Shown piece after piece: positions 1 through 5,689 of a DNA stretch of 12,354 bases. Both the position numbers and the translations under genes were made by a program. This DNA comes from an uncultured Chloroflexota bacterium. GTDB taxonomy: Bacteria; Chloroflexota; Anaerolineae; Aggregatilineales; Phototrophicaceae. Below the pieces are notes generated by a model, which saw only the letters and a list, made by a program, of their open reading frames with translations, was not told the DNA's origin and made no database searches. The first letter of the stretch is position 1; each line of letters begins with the position of its first letter. The stretch covers positions 1 to 12,354 of the forward strand of contig CALKIA010000167.1 in the NCBI GenBank assembly GCA_937988705.1. Reading direction: 5' to 3'.

Positions 1-674
1 ATGCCCAACTGCTGGATGCCGCCGAAGACTTGCAGCGGCAGTTCCACGCTGCCCCAGATCAACTGGGTGATGCCGTGCAGCAGTTCGGAGACGGCCAGCG
101 TCATCAGCACCATCGCGAACAGCGGCTGACCGATCAGCGGGCGGATGTTAAAGCGCTCGATGGTCAAGCCGATCAGCACGCCGCCGATAGCCGCCGCCGT
201 GATCGCGCGGATCAGCTCCCATTGGTCGCCTTGCAGCGAGAGGATGATCGCCAGCACCGCCGTGCCAACCGCCAAGATGATCAGGTTGCGTGTGTCAGCC
301 AAACTGCGCCAACTGTTCGTCGTCATGACCATGACGCCCGTGATGAGCGGCAGTCCAATGGCCGCGAGGGGCGAAATCGCCGGGGCGGAATAGAAGCTGA
401 AGAAGATCAAGCCGCCGAGCAGCATCATCCAGCCGTGCGCGAAGTTGAACACGCCGGACGCCTTGTTGATGATGACGATGCCGAGCGCGATCAGCGAGTA
501 CACGCCGCCGACGAGCAGCCCGGTGATGGTGCTTTGCACGAGGCGGTACGGTCGCTGCGCCCCGATGATCGGCAGCAGCCACGCGACGACGATCAGCGTC
601 GCGATCAGGTACGCGCTGATAATGAAATAACGGCGATTGGTTCGAAACGTGTGTGTAAGTGCAGCCAAATTCAA
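1..674 (-). CDS. livH: Branched-chain amino acid-type ABC transporter permease (LivH family), partial
   Basis: Inner-membrane permease subunit of a high-affinity branched-chain amino acid-type ABC importer. The reading frame leaves the left edge, so about 224 N-terminal codons are present and the C-terminus is missing. Several long hydrophobic segments are visible: one near residues 18-38, one at about 50-70 (TGLLVGGVYSLIALG), then more around 80-110 and 130-145. The segment containing GVYSLIALGIVIINKASGVFNFAHG is the usual LivH signature, with the conserved NFAHG. No ATG is available near the expected start. TTG at 674 or TTG at 668 are the candidates, and an AAGGG at about 678-682 sits 9 nt before the second and 3 nt before the first. 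The N-terminus carries about 50 residues before the core, somewhat long for LivH. It is the third gene of the livG-ligase-livH set, but a repeat-flanked nuclease gene now separates it from the ligase. Family assignment is secure; start and substrate are not. Confidence 0.9.
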   Translation of the reverse strand, partial: MNLAALTHTFRTNRRYFIISAYLIATLIVVAWLLPIIGAQRPYRLVQSTITGLLVGGVYSLIALGIVIINKASGVFNFAHGWMMLLGGLIFFSFYSAPAISPLAAIGLPLITGVMVMTTNSWRSLADTRNLIILAVGTAVLAIILSLQGDQWELIRAITAAAIGGVLIGLTIERFNIRPLIGQPLFAMVLMTLAVSELLHGITQLIWGSVELPLQVFGGIQQLG

Positions 675-713
675 TAACCCTTTTTGTGCTAATGCTTGTT
701 TTGTTGGATCTAA

Positions 714-756
714 CCCCTCACCCCCGGCCCCTCTCCCACGCAAGCGGGGAGAGGGG
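714..756. repeat. Left inverted repeat of the DUF559 unit, hairpin-forming
   Basis: GC-rich repeat beginning CCCCTCACCCCC. It contains a perfect 10-bp hairpin (728-737 with 747-756, 9-nt loop ACGCAAGCG). A copy in opposite orientation lies at 1197-1242; 29 bases (728-756 versus 1198-1226) are identical between them. The remainder differs only by a short TAG/GG change and one C of run length. The outer ends of both copies are CCCCTCACCCCC, so together they are terminal inverted repeats around the nuclease gene. The repeat has no T-tract, so it is not a typical intrinsic terminator. Confidence 0.85.
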
Positions 757-780
757 TGATCGGCTTGGGTACTTACTGTA

Positions 781-1155
781 TCAACTACCGAAACTGTTTT
801 GAATAATGCATAGACTTTCAGTTAATTGGTTTTCGACCTGATCAACCGTCAGTCGAATTACACGCAGGCCCAGCGCTTCAAGCGTTTCCTGTCTCAACTG
901 ATCCTGTTCTTGCTGTGTCTCATGAATTCCGCCATCAATCTCAATCACCAGCTTTTCTTCGGCGCAGTAGAAATCGACAACATAGGCTCCAATGGGCGTT
1001 TGGCGGCGAAATTTACGCCCCAGCAATTGACGATTACGCAGCTTTTCCCATAACAGGTTTTCAGTTTCGGTCGAGCGTTGGCGCAATTCAGACGAGAGCA
1101 CATGCATCTTTTTCTTAATCTGTTTTGGCTGTTTCCACCGCTGGTAATCGCCCAT
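781..1155 (-). CDS. DUF559 domain protein, Vsr-like/PD-(D/E)XK endonuclease family
   Basis: A 124-residue protein matching DUF559 (PF04480), a Vsr-like member of the PD-(D/E)XK nuclease superfamily whose biological role is not established. The family pattern is visible in order: LLWEKLRNRQLLGRKFRRQ (about 34-52), PIGAYVVDFYC with the acidic D61, VIEIDGG with E72 and D74, H78, then GLRVIRLT and a C-terminal helix. The putative active site is therefore intact. The length is normal for the family (about 110-130). ATG at 1155 is preceded by GAGGAG (1160-1165) with 4 nt spacing, a strong ribosome site; an internal ATG at 1107 is the alternative. It lies between a pair of inverted hairpin repeats, inside what otherwise reads as a liv operon. 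This suggests it arrived as a small mobile unit. Family call firm; activity and mobility are inferences. Confidence 0.88.
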   Translation of the reverse strand: MGDYQRWKQPKQIKKKMHVLSSELRQRSTETENLLWEKLRNRQLLGRKFRRQTPIGAYVVDFYCAEEKLVIEIDGGIHETQQEQDQLRQETLEALGLRVIRLTVDQVENQLTESLCIIQNSFGS

Positions 1156-1159
1156 ACTG

Positions 1160-1165
1160 CTCCTC
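1160..1165 (-). promoter_or_regulatory. Strong Shine-Dalgarno for the DUF559 gene
   Basis: GAGGAG on the minus strand, 4 nt before the ATG at 1155. It supports the full 124-residue start over the internal Met17. The site lies between the inner end of the right repeat and the start codon, so the unit carries its own translation signal. No convincing -35/-10 pair was seen in the short stretch upstream. Confidence 0.6.
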
Positions 1166-1196
1166 GATTAGTCGCCAACCGCCGCCTGTTCTTATT

Positions 1197-1242
1197 CCCC
1201 CTCTCCCCGCTTGCGTGGGAGAGGGGGCTAGGGGGTGAGGGG
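1197..1242. repeat. Right inverted repeat of the DUF559 unit, hairpin-forming
   Basis: Inverted copy of the repeat at 714-756. It contains a perfect 11-bp hairpin (1197-1207 with 1217-1227, 9-nt loop CGCTTGCGT) and ends outward in GGGGGTGAGGGG. It sits about 43 bp downstream of the acyl-CoA ligase stop codon and about 41 bp upstream of the nuclease start codon. I saw no target-site duplication in the bases just outside the two repeats. Confidence 0.85.
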
Positions 1243-1284
1243 TGTTTCCCCTGCACACCCATTTCGTTAGCGGTGAGGCGATCC

Positions 1285-3237
1285 CTACACCGTGCACACT
1301 CTGACCGCCGTCTCGACCACGCCCGTGCGCCCGTCGCGATACTTCACCTCTGCGCTGACCGTCACGCGGTCGCGGTTGCCGTACATCGCGTCGAGCATCT
1401 CGCCGTACTTCTGTTCCAGCGTGCGGCGGCGCAGTTTACGCGTGCGGGTGAGCTCGTTCTCGTCGGCGTCGAACGCCTTGTGCAGGATCACGAACTTGCG
1501 CACGCGGGCCGCCTCCGGCAGATTCTTGTTGACGCGTTCCACTTCCCGCTTGATCAGGTCGTAGACTTCCTGCTTCTGCGACAGATCGACGAAGGTCGTG
1601 AACGCCAGTCGATTTTTCTCCGCCCACCGGGCCACATTCTCAAAATTGATGTTCACAATCGCCGTGACGTAGTGCATGTCAAAGCCGCCGACCGTCATCA
1701 CATCCTGAATGTACGGGCTAAACTTGAGCCGCCCTTCGATGTACTGCGGGCTGAACTTTTCGCCGTTCGCCAGCTCGATCATGTCGCTGACGCGATCCAG
1801 ATAGATCAGGTGGCCGTCCTCGTCAAACGTGCCCGCGTCGCCCGTGTGAAAAAAGCCGTCGGCGTCGAGGGCGGTGGCGGTCTTGTCCTCGTCTTTGTAG
1901 TAGCCGCCGAACACGGCGCGGCTGCGCACCCACACTTCATTGTCCGCGCCGAGCTTGATCTCCACGCCGGGACACGGCAGGCCGACGGTCTCCATTTTGA
2001 TGTTCTGATCGTAGTGCAGCGTATGTGCCTGACATTCGGTGCTGCCGTACAGGTTCTTAAGCGACACGCCGACCGCGCGGAAGAAGCGCAGTTGATCGGG
2101 GCTGAGAGTCGAGCCGGAGGTGTAGGCGTGACGCATGCGGCTCATGCCGATCTTGTCGCGCAGCGGCTGAAAGACCGCCAGATCGCCCAAGGCTTTGAGG
2201 CCGCGCAGGTGAATCGGTACAGGTTTGCTCGCGTCCTCGTACTCTTCGATTTTGTAGGCGACGGGCAGGAACAGGTTGAACAGGGTGCGGTTGAGCCACG
2301 TGCTGTCGTTGATGCGCATTTGCATGGTGCTGGCGAGATTTTCCCATATGCGCGACGGGAACAGCAGCGAACTCGGCGCGACCTCGCGGATATCATGCTG
2401 CACGGTCGTCGGGCTTTCCGGGAAATTGACCGTCACGCCCATCATCAGGTGGCTGGTCAAGCCGAGACTTTGCTCGGTGATCCATGCCAGCGGGCTGAAC
2501 GACACGTAGTTGTCACTGGGGAAGACGGGCGCAATCGATGTGGCGTGCAGATTACCGTAGATCAGGTTGCGGTGGCGGATCATCGCGCCTTTGGGCAGGC
2601 TGGTCGTGCCGGAGGTGTAGCTGAACAGCGCCACATCGTCGCCTGTGCCCTCCGCGATCAGCTTCTCGAACGCGCCCGCGTGCCGCTCCGCATAATCACG
2701 TCCATGCGCTTCGAGCACATCAATGCCCAGCAGCCAATCGTCGGCGTAATTCCACAAGCCCTTGTCATCCCAGTAGATTACCTGGCGCACGTGCGGAATC
2801 TTCTCACGGATGGCCAGCGCCTTATCACACTGTTCCTGATCATGCGCGAAGATGTACACCGCGTCGCTGTTGTCGGCTACATAGGCGAGTTCCTGCAGGT
2901 TGGCGTCGGTGAAAATCGCTGTCGTCACCCCGCCCACCGCCCACACCGCGATCTCTGCCCAATAGAATTCAGGGTCATTCTCGCCGATCAGCGCGACTTT
3001 TTCGCCGCGCTGCAAGCCGAGGCTCGCCAAGCCGAGCGCCATATCGTGCACGCGCTGATACACCTGCTGCCACGTGTATTCCTGCCAGATACCGAAGCGT
3101 TTTTTACGCATGGCGACGCGCTCGCCAAGTTCAGTCACACGTTTGAGGAAATTTTTCGGCAATGTGTCGGCGTCTGGTGCGAGCGGGGGCAGTTCGACGC
3201 GCTCTTTCGAAACATAAAGTCTTTCGGCCGTCGTCAT
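1285..3237 (-). CDS. AMP-forming acyl-CoA synthetase (long-chain acyl-CoA ligase family)
   Basis: ATP-dependent ligase that activates a carboxylic acid to its acyl-CoA through an acyl-adenylate. The 650-residue length is typical of ACSL/FadD-like enzymes. The adenylation motifs are complete: phosphate-binding loop YTSGTTSLPKG (207-217), YGSTE (397-401), the GFFHTGD core (461-467, D467), the hinge-region DRVSD (481-485, R482), and the C-terminal-domain lysine K601 in ELTRTRKLRR. Its ATG overlaps the livG stop by one base (TAATG), indicating translational coupling. Ligases of this type are commonly embedded in liv-like clusters of bacteria, and this points to import-coupled activation of a carboxylate rather than simple amino acid uptake. 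The substrate (fatty, aromatic or branched acid) cannot be read from sequence. The stop is TAG at 1285-1287, just before the right repeat of the nuclease unit. Confidence 0.93.
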   Translation of the reverse strand: MTTAERLYVSKERVELPPLAPDADTLPKNFLKRVTELGERVAMRKKRFGIWQEYTWQQVYQRVHDMALGLASLGLQRGEKVALIGENDPEFYWAEIAVWAVGGVTTAIFTDANLQELAYVADNSDAVYIFAHDQEQCDKALAIREKIPHVRQVIYWDDKGLWNYADDWLLGIDVLEAHGRDYAERHAGAFEKLIAEGTGDDVALFSYTSGTTSLPKGAMIRHRNLIYGNLHATSIAPVFPSDNYVSFSPLAWITEQSLGLTSHLMMGVTVNFPESPTTVQHDIREVAPSSLLFPSRIWENLASTMQMRINDSTWLNRTLFNLFLPVAYKIEEYEDASKPVPIHLRGLKALGDLAVFQPLRDKIGMSRMRHAYTSGSTLSPDQLRFFRAVGVSLKNLYGSTECQAHTLHYDQNIKMETVGLPCPGVEIKLGADNEVWVRSRAVFGGYYKDEDKTATALDADGFFHTGDAGTFDEDGHLIYLDRVSDMIELANGEKFSPQYIEGRLKFSPYIQDVMTVGGFDMHYVTAIVNINFENVARWAEKNRLAFTTFVDLSQKQEVYDLIKREVERVNKNLPEAARVRKFVILHKAFDADENELTRTRKLRRRTLEQKYGEMLDAMYGNRDRVTVSAEVKYRDGRTGVVETAVRVCTV

Positions 3238-4007
3238 TAAGTTGCTTCCTGACCTAAATATGCCTTGATAACGCGCACATCCTGCTTGATGTCGTCCGGC
3301 GTCCCTTCGGCAATCTTTTGACCAAAATCCAACACCATGACACGGTGGGAAATGTCCATCACCAGCCCCATGTCATGCTCGATCAGCACAATTGTCATCC
3401 CCTGCCGTTCGTGAATGTCGAGGATGAAGCGCGCCATATCCTCTTTTTCTTCGACGTTCATGCCCGCCATTGGTTCGTCGAGCAGCAGCAGCGACGGTTC
3501 GAGCGCCAGCGCCCGCCCCAGTTCGACGCGCTTGCGCAGACCATAGGGCAGCGCGCCGACCGTCACCTTACGGATGGCTTCCAGTTCCAGAAAGTCGATG
3601 ATCTTTTCGACGATTGCGCGGTGTGCGATCTCTTCGCGTTTGGCCGCGCCGACGAACAGCGCACCGCTGAGCAGGTTGGCTTTCATGTGGATGTGCCGCG
3701 CCGCCATCAGGTTGTCGAGCGTGGTCATGTTGGTGTAGAGGGCGATGTTCTGGAAGGTGCGCGAAATGCCGAGCGGGGCACGCTTATAGGGCGGGAGGTG
3801 AGTGATATCACGCCCATCGAAGCGAATCGCGCCCGACTGAGGCTTGTAAAACCCGTTGATGCTGTTGATCAGACTGGTTTTACCCGCGCCATTCGGGCCG
3901 ATGACGGCGAAAATTTCGCCCGTATGCACTTGGAAATCAACATTTTGTAATGCTTTAATACCACCGAAGCTCAAAGAGATGGCATCGACGTGCAGTTTTA
4001 CTGCCAT
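3237..4007 (-). CDS. livG: Branched-chain amino acid-type ABC transporter ATP-binding protein (LivG family)
   Basis: Cytoplasmic ATPase subunit of the Liv-type importer; 256 residues from ATG 4007, the family's usual length. The motifs are complete: Walker A GPNGAGKT (37-44), Q-loop Q86 in RTFQN, a signature region LPYGLRKRVELGRAL (153-167), Walker B LLLLDEP (173-179), and H-switch H211 in LIEHDMGLVM. The C-terminal GTPDDI...VIKAYLG is the LivG-type tail. The signature has LRKR where LivG proteins usually have QQRR or similar, a mild deviation. An in-frame TTG lies 12 nt upstream (4019), but MAVKLHVDAISLSFGG matches the family N-terminus better, and GGGAAA precedes it. It is first in the operon, with a promoter at 4056-4085, and it overlaps the ligase gene by one base. 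Confidence 0.95.
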   Translation of the reverse strand: MAVKLHVDAISLSFGGIKALQNVDFQVHTGEIFAVIGPNGAGKTSLINSINGFYKPQSGAIRFDGRDITHLPPYKRAPLGISRTFQNIALYTNMTTLDNLMAARHIHMKANLLSGALFVGAAKREEIAHRAIVEKIIDFLELEAIRKVTVGALPYGLRKRVELGRALALEPSLLLLDEPMAGMNVEEKEDMARFILDIHERQGMTIVLIEHDMGLVMDISHRVMVLDFGQKIAEGTPDDIKQDVRVIKAYLGQEAT

Positions 4008-4055
4008 GCATTTTCCCAAAAATCTAAATTAAAGCTAATCCATGATCATATTGTG

Positions 4056-4085
4056 ATTTTATCGTAGCATTTTTCGCAAGGTCAA
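4056..4085 (-). promoter_or_regulatory. Probable sigma-70-type promoter of the livG operon
   Basis: On the minus strand, -35 TTGACC (4080-4085, 5/6 match) and -10 TAAAAT (4056-4061, 5/6 match) are separated by 18 bp. This lies in an AT-rich stretch that stands out from the GC-rich surroundings. It would give a leader of about 40 nt before the livG ATG at 4007. Placement and composition both support it; transcription is not proven. Confidence 0.55.
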
Positions 4086-4110
4086 GCAAGCTATTATCAA
4101 ATTCTCATAA

Positions 4111-4124
4111 CGAAAACGGTTACA
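4111..4124. promoter_or_regulatory. LacI-family/cre-like operator candidate upstream of livG
   Basis: Near-palindromic CGAAAACGGTTACA (reverse strand TGTAACCGTTTTCG) fits the LacI/CcpA-type pattern TGWAANCGNTNWCA at all but one constrained position, with the central CG. It sits about 26 bp upstream of the livG -35 box. Many LacI-family regulators recognise this shape, but no regulator gene is in the window, so the call is a motif match only. Confidence 0.3.
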
Positions 4125-4189
4125 TCACGATTTCATGACAAAAGTCAGACTTGGGATGATCTGGTTGTGCGGATTGACGGAACGAGGCC

Positions 4190-4340
4190 GAGTAGGGACA
4201 ACGCCTGCGATTGTCCGGCGTTAGCGACGGAAGGACGCGGTCTGCCCTGTCCTTCCGCTGATCGGCGCTGGTGGAGATTAAGTGTCTCAGTGTGGCAAAA
4301 CGTCGGGGCACACAACTGTATGCTCCGACGCTTAATCTGT
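4190..4340. other. Gene-free, structure-rich intergenic segment (three hairpins, one nested)
   Basis: This stretch between the hydrolase stop (4345) and the livG promoter has no convincing gene. It contains (i) GGACAA/TTGTCC, 4196-4201 with 4211-4216. It contains (ii) a perfect 9-bp stem CGGAAGGAC/GTCCTTCCG, 4228-4236 with 4249-4257. It contains (iii) an outer 8-bp stem AGATTAAG/CTTAATCT, 4275-4282 with 4331-4338, enclosing a 10-bp stem, 4301-4310 with 4321-4330. The inner stem has one G-T pair, which favours a plus-strand RNA over a minus-strand one. The 5' bulge (4288-4294 CAGTGTG) could also pair with the hairpin loop (4311-4318), giving a possible pseudoknot. It could be an RNA element, a folded-DNA repeat, or a decayed mobile sequence. 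Confidence 0.4.
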
Positions 4341-4344
4341 GGGG

Positions 4345-5175
4345 TTAGCGGTGTCCATCCAGCCAAGCGACGATGTCGCGCAGCACGTTGGCTTTCTCGC
4401 GCTCGTTCATGATTTCGTGGCGCATGCCGGGATACAGCTTGAGCGTCTTATCCTTCGACGCAGCTCGCTCATACGCCACCTGACTCCCTGAGGGGTTGAC
4501 CAGCTTGTCGTCCGCGCCGTGCATGACGAGCAGCGGCAGCGTGAGTTCCGCTAGATGTTCGCGCACGTTTTTCGCCGTCTCATTGAGCGCCACGGCTAAC
4601 CCGACGCGCATATTCGCTTTGTAGGTCAGGGGATCATTGCCGAAGTCGATGGCCACCTGCGGATCCGTCGACAGAATGTCATTGCCCGTCGAAGGCATGA
4701 GCGGCAGGGTCGGCACGATGCGATTCAGCATGTAGCCCAGCTGAATCATCAGCGGACTGACGTTGGCATCGGCGTTGACGGGCGCGCCGGAGATCAGCAG
4801 TCCCGCAATCTGCTGCTGGTAGCGCAGCGTGAAGGCCAGCGAGAGCAGCGCGCCCATGCTGTGACCGAGTACGAACAGCTGCTTGCCGGGGTGCTGCGGC
4901 GTAATGCGATCCAGGTACTCTTTCATATGCGTCACCGAGCGGTTGAAGTCGGTGATGTAAGCGCGCAGGCCGTCGCTCTGCCCGTGCCCTTCATGATCGA
5001 GCGCGTAGGCGGCGTAACCCGCCTCGACCAGCGCCTTGATCACATGCTGGTAGCGTCCACAGTGCTCACCGTAGCCGTGCACGACCAACACCACCGCTTT
5101 GGGCTCGCCAACAGGCAGCGAGTGAGTCGTAAAGATTTTGACGCCGTCTTGAGTCGTGAAGAAGTCATTGTTCAT
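4345..5175 (-). CDS. Alpha/beta hydrolase, monoacylglycerol lipase/lysophospholipase-like
   Basis: A 276-residue serine hydrolase of the Hydrolase_4 (PldB/monoglyceride lipase) family, predicted to cleave the acyl ester of monoacylglycerols or lysophospholipids. The catalytic triad is visible: S106 in GHSMG (104-108), D223 in HGADDKLVNP, and H253 in GMRHEIMNE. The oxyanion-hole HGYGEH is at 33-38, and the family's HEGHGQSDG follows at 61-69. No signal peptide or membrane segment is seen, so it is probably cytosolic. ATG at 5175 has GAGG (5182-5185) 6 nt upstream. It stands alone: a palindromic repeat separates it from the FHA gene, and the structured gap separates it from livG. A link with the downstream acyl-CoA ligase (fatty acid release, then activation) is possible but inferred. 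Confidence 0.92.
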   Translation of the reverse strand: MNNDFFTTQDGVKIFTTHSLPVGEPKAVVLVVHGYGEHCGRYQHVIKALVEAGYAAYALDHEGHGQSDGLRAYITDFNRSVTHMKEYLDRITPQHPGKQLFVLGHSMGALLSLAFTLRYQQQIAGLLISGAPVNADANVSPLMIQLGYMLNRIVPTLPLMPSTGNDILSTDPQVAIDFGNDPLTYKANMRVGLAVALNETAKNVREHLAELTLPLLVMHGADDKLVNPSGSQVAYERAASKDKTLKLYPGMRHEIMNEREKANVLRDIVAWLDGHR

Positions 5176-5243
5176 AAACAGCCTCTAGGTTTCATCCTCA
5201 GCCAGTGATGGAATTTAACGCATTCGAGCAACCATTTTTGATA

Positions 5244-5271
5244 GTAGGGGCACACGCACGTGCGCCCCTAC
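5244..5271. repeat. 28-bp palindromic intergenic repeat (GTAGGGGC type)
   Basis: GTAGGGGC (5244-5251) and GCCCCTAC (5264-5271) are perfect inverted arms. After one A/C mismatch, CACG/CGTG continues the stem nearly to the tip. No T-tract follows on either strand, so it is better described as a REP-like intergenic palindrome than as an intrinsic terminator. It lies between the FHA gene stop (5308) and the hydrolase start (5175). The rest of this gap shows nothing clear. Confidence 0.7.
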
Positions 5272-5307
5272 ACCTGAATTCTGCTGATTTATCGTCCAGC
5301 GCTAACC

Positions 5308-5685
5308 TTACAGCGACAGCGGCTCGTCCAGACGCATCCACGTGCGTCCAATCCGAAACAGCGAACCGGGACGGAGGCTGGTGCGACCCGAAATCGCCTG
5401 CTTGTCCCGTTCGACATACGTCCCGTTGCGGCTGTGCATATCTTCCAGCCAGAACGAGAGCAAAAACGGATCGGCGACCGACTCGGTCGCCGTGACCGGA
5501 GCGCACAGGCAACCGAGGCGGGCATGCAGGCGTGATACCTGATTGTCGAACGGCAGATGCACATCGCAGCCTTCGCGCCGTCCGATGTTCAGCACCAGTT
5601 CGTCCCCGATTTCCGGTTGTTCAAAATGCACTGTGCGCCCGTCAAGGGGCCCACTCATAAACGTGATCGTAAATTCTTTGTCCAC
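5308..5685 (-). CDS. FHA-domain protein (phosphothreonine-binding)
   Basis: A single-domain forkhead-associated protein that binds phosphothreonine peptides; 125 residues from GTG 5685. The FHA landmarks are present: ITFMSGPLDGRTV at the N-terminus, IGR (34-36), VSRLHARL with S51, R52 and H54, and LEDMHSRNGTYV with N87, G88 and T89. The C-terminal strands include SLFRIGRTWMRL. A loop of about 20 residues with a CLC pair (59-61) separates the VSRLHA strand from the LED...NGT segment, longer than in compact FHA domains. An upstream ATG (5787) in the same frame lies within the kinase gene's coding region. GTG 5685 is preferred because it starts 4 nt after the kinase stop and begins exactly at the domain. 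It is the last gene of the Clp-kinase-FHA operon and is the obvious reader of the kinase's phosphorylation. Confidence 0.9.
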   Translation of the reverse strand: MDKEFTITFMSGPLDGRTVHFEQPEIGDELVLNIGRREGCDVHLPFDNQVSRLHARLGCLCAPVTATESVADPFLLSFWLEDMHSRNGTYVERDKQAISGRTSLRPGSLFRIGRTWMRLDEPLSL

Positions 5686-5689
5686 GCCG

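Noticed and set aside
30..677. Plus-strand open frame opposite livH (215 codons)
   Set aside because: The translation is Arg/Asp/Gln/His-rich and featureless, while the minus strand encodes a clear LivH permease with the NFAHG motif.
728..756. Intrinsic terminator after the DUF559 gene
   Set aside because: The hairpin is strong, but no T-tract follows on either strand, and an inverted copy lies on the other side of the gene. A repeat explains it better.
945..1297. Alternative minus-strand frames running through the right repeat (products with PSPPSPLSH-type starts)
   Set aside because: The Pro/Ser-rich start is just the translated GC-rich repeat. The frame is shifted relative to the DUF559 reading frame and lacks family motifs.
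1078..3240. Very long plus-strand open frame (720 codons) opposite the acyl-CoA ligase
   Set aside because: It lies antisense to a gene with complete adenylation motifs. Its translation is rich in His, Arg, Val and Ala with no domain pattern, typical of a reverse-strand shadow in GC-rich DNA.
4120..4412. Small open frames in the gap between livG and the hydrolase
   Set aside because: They overlap each other on both strands, have no ribosome sites, and give unpatterned translations. The hairpins explain the region better.
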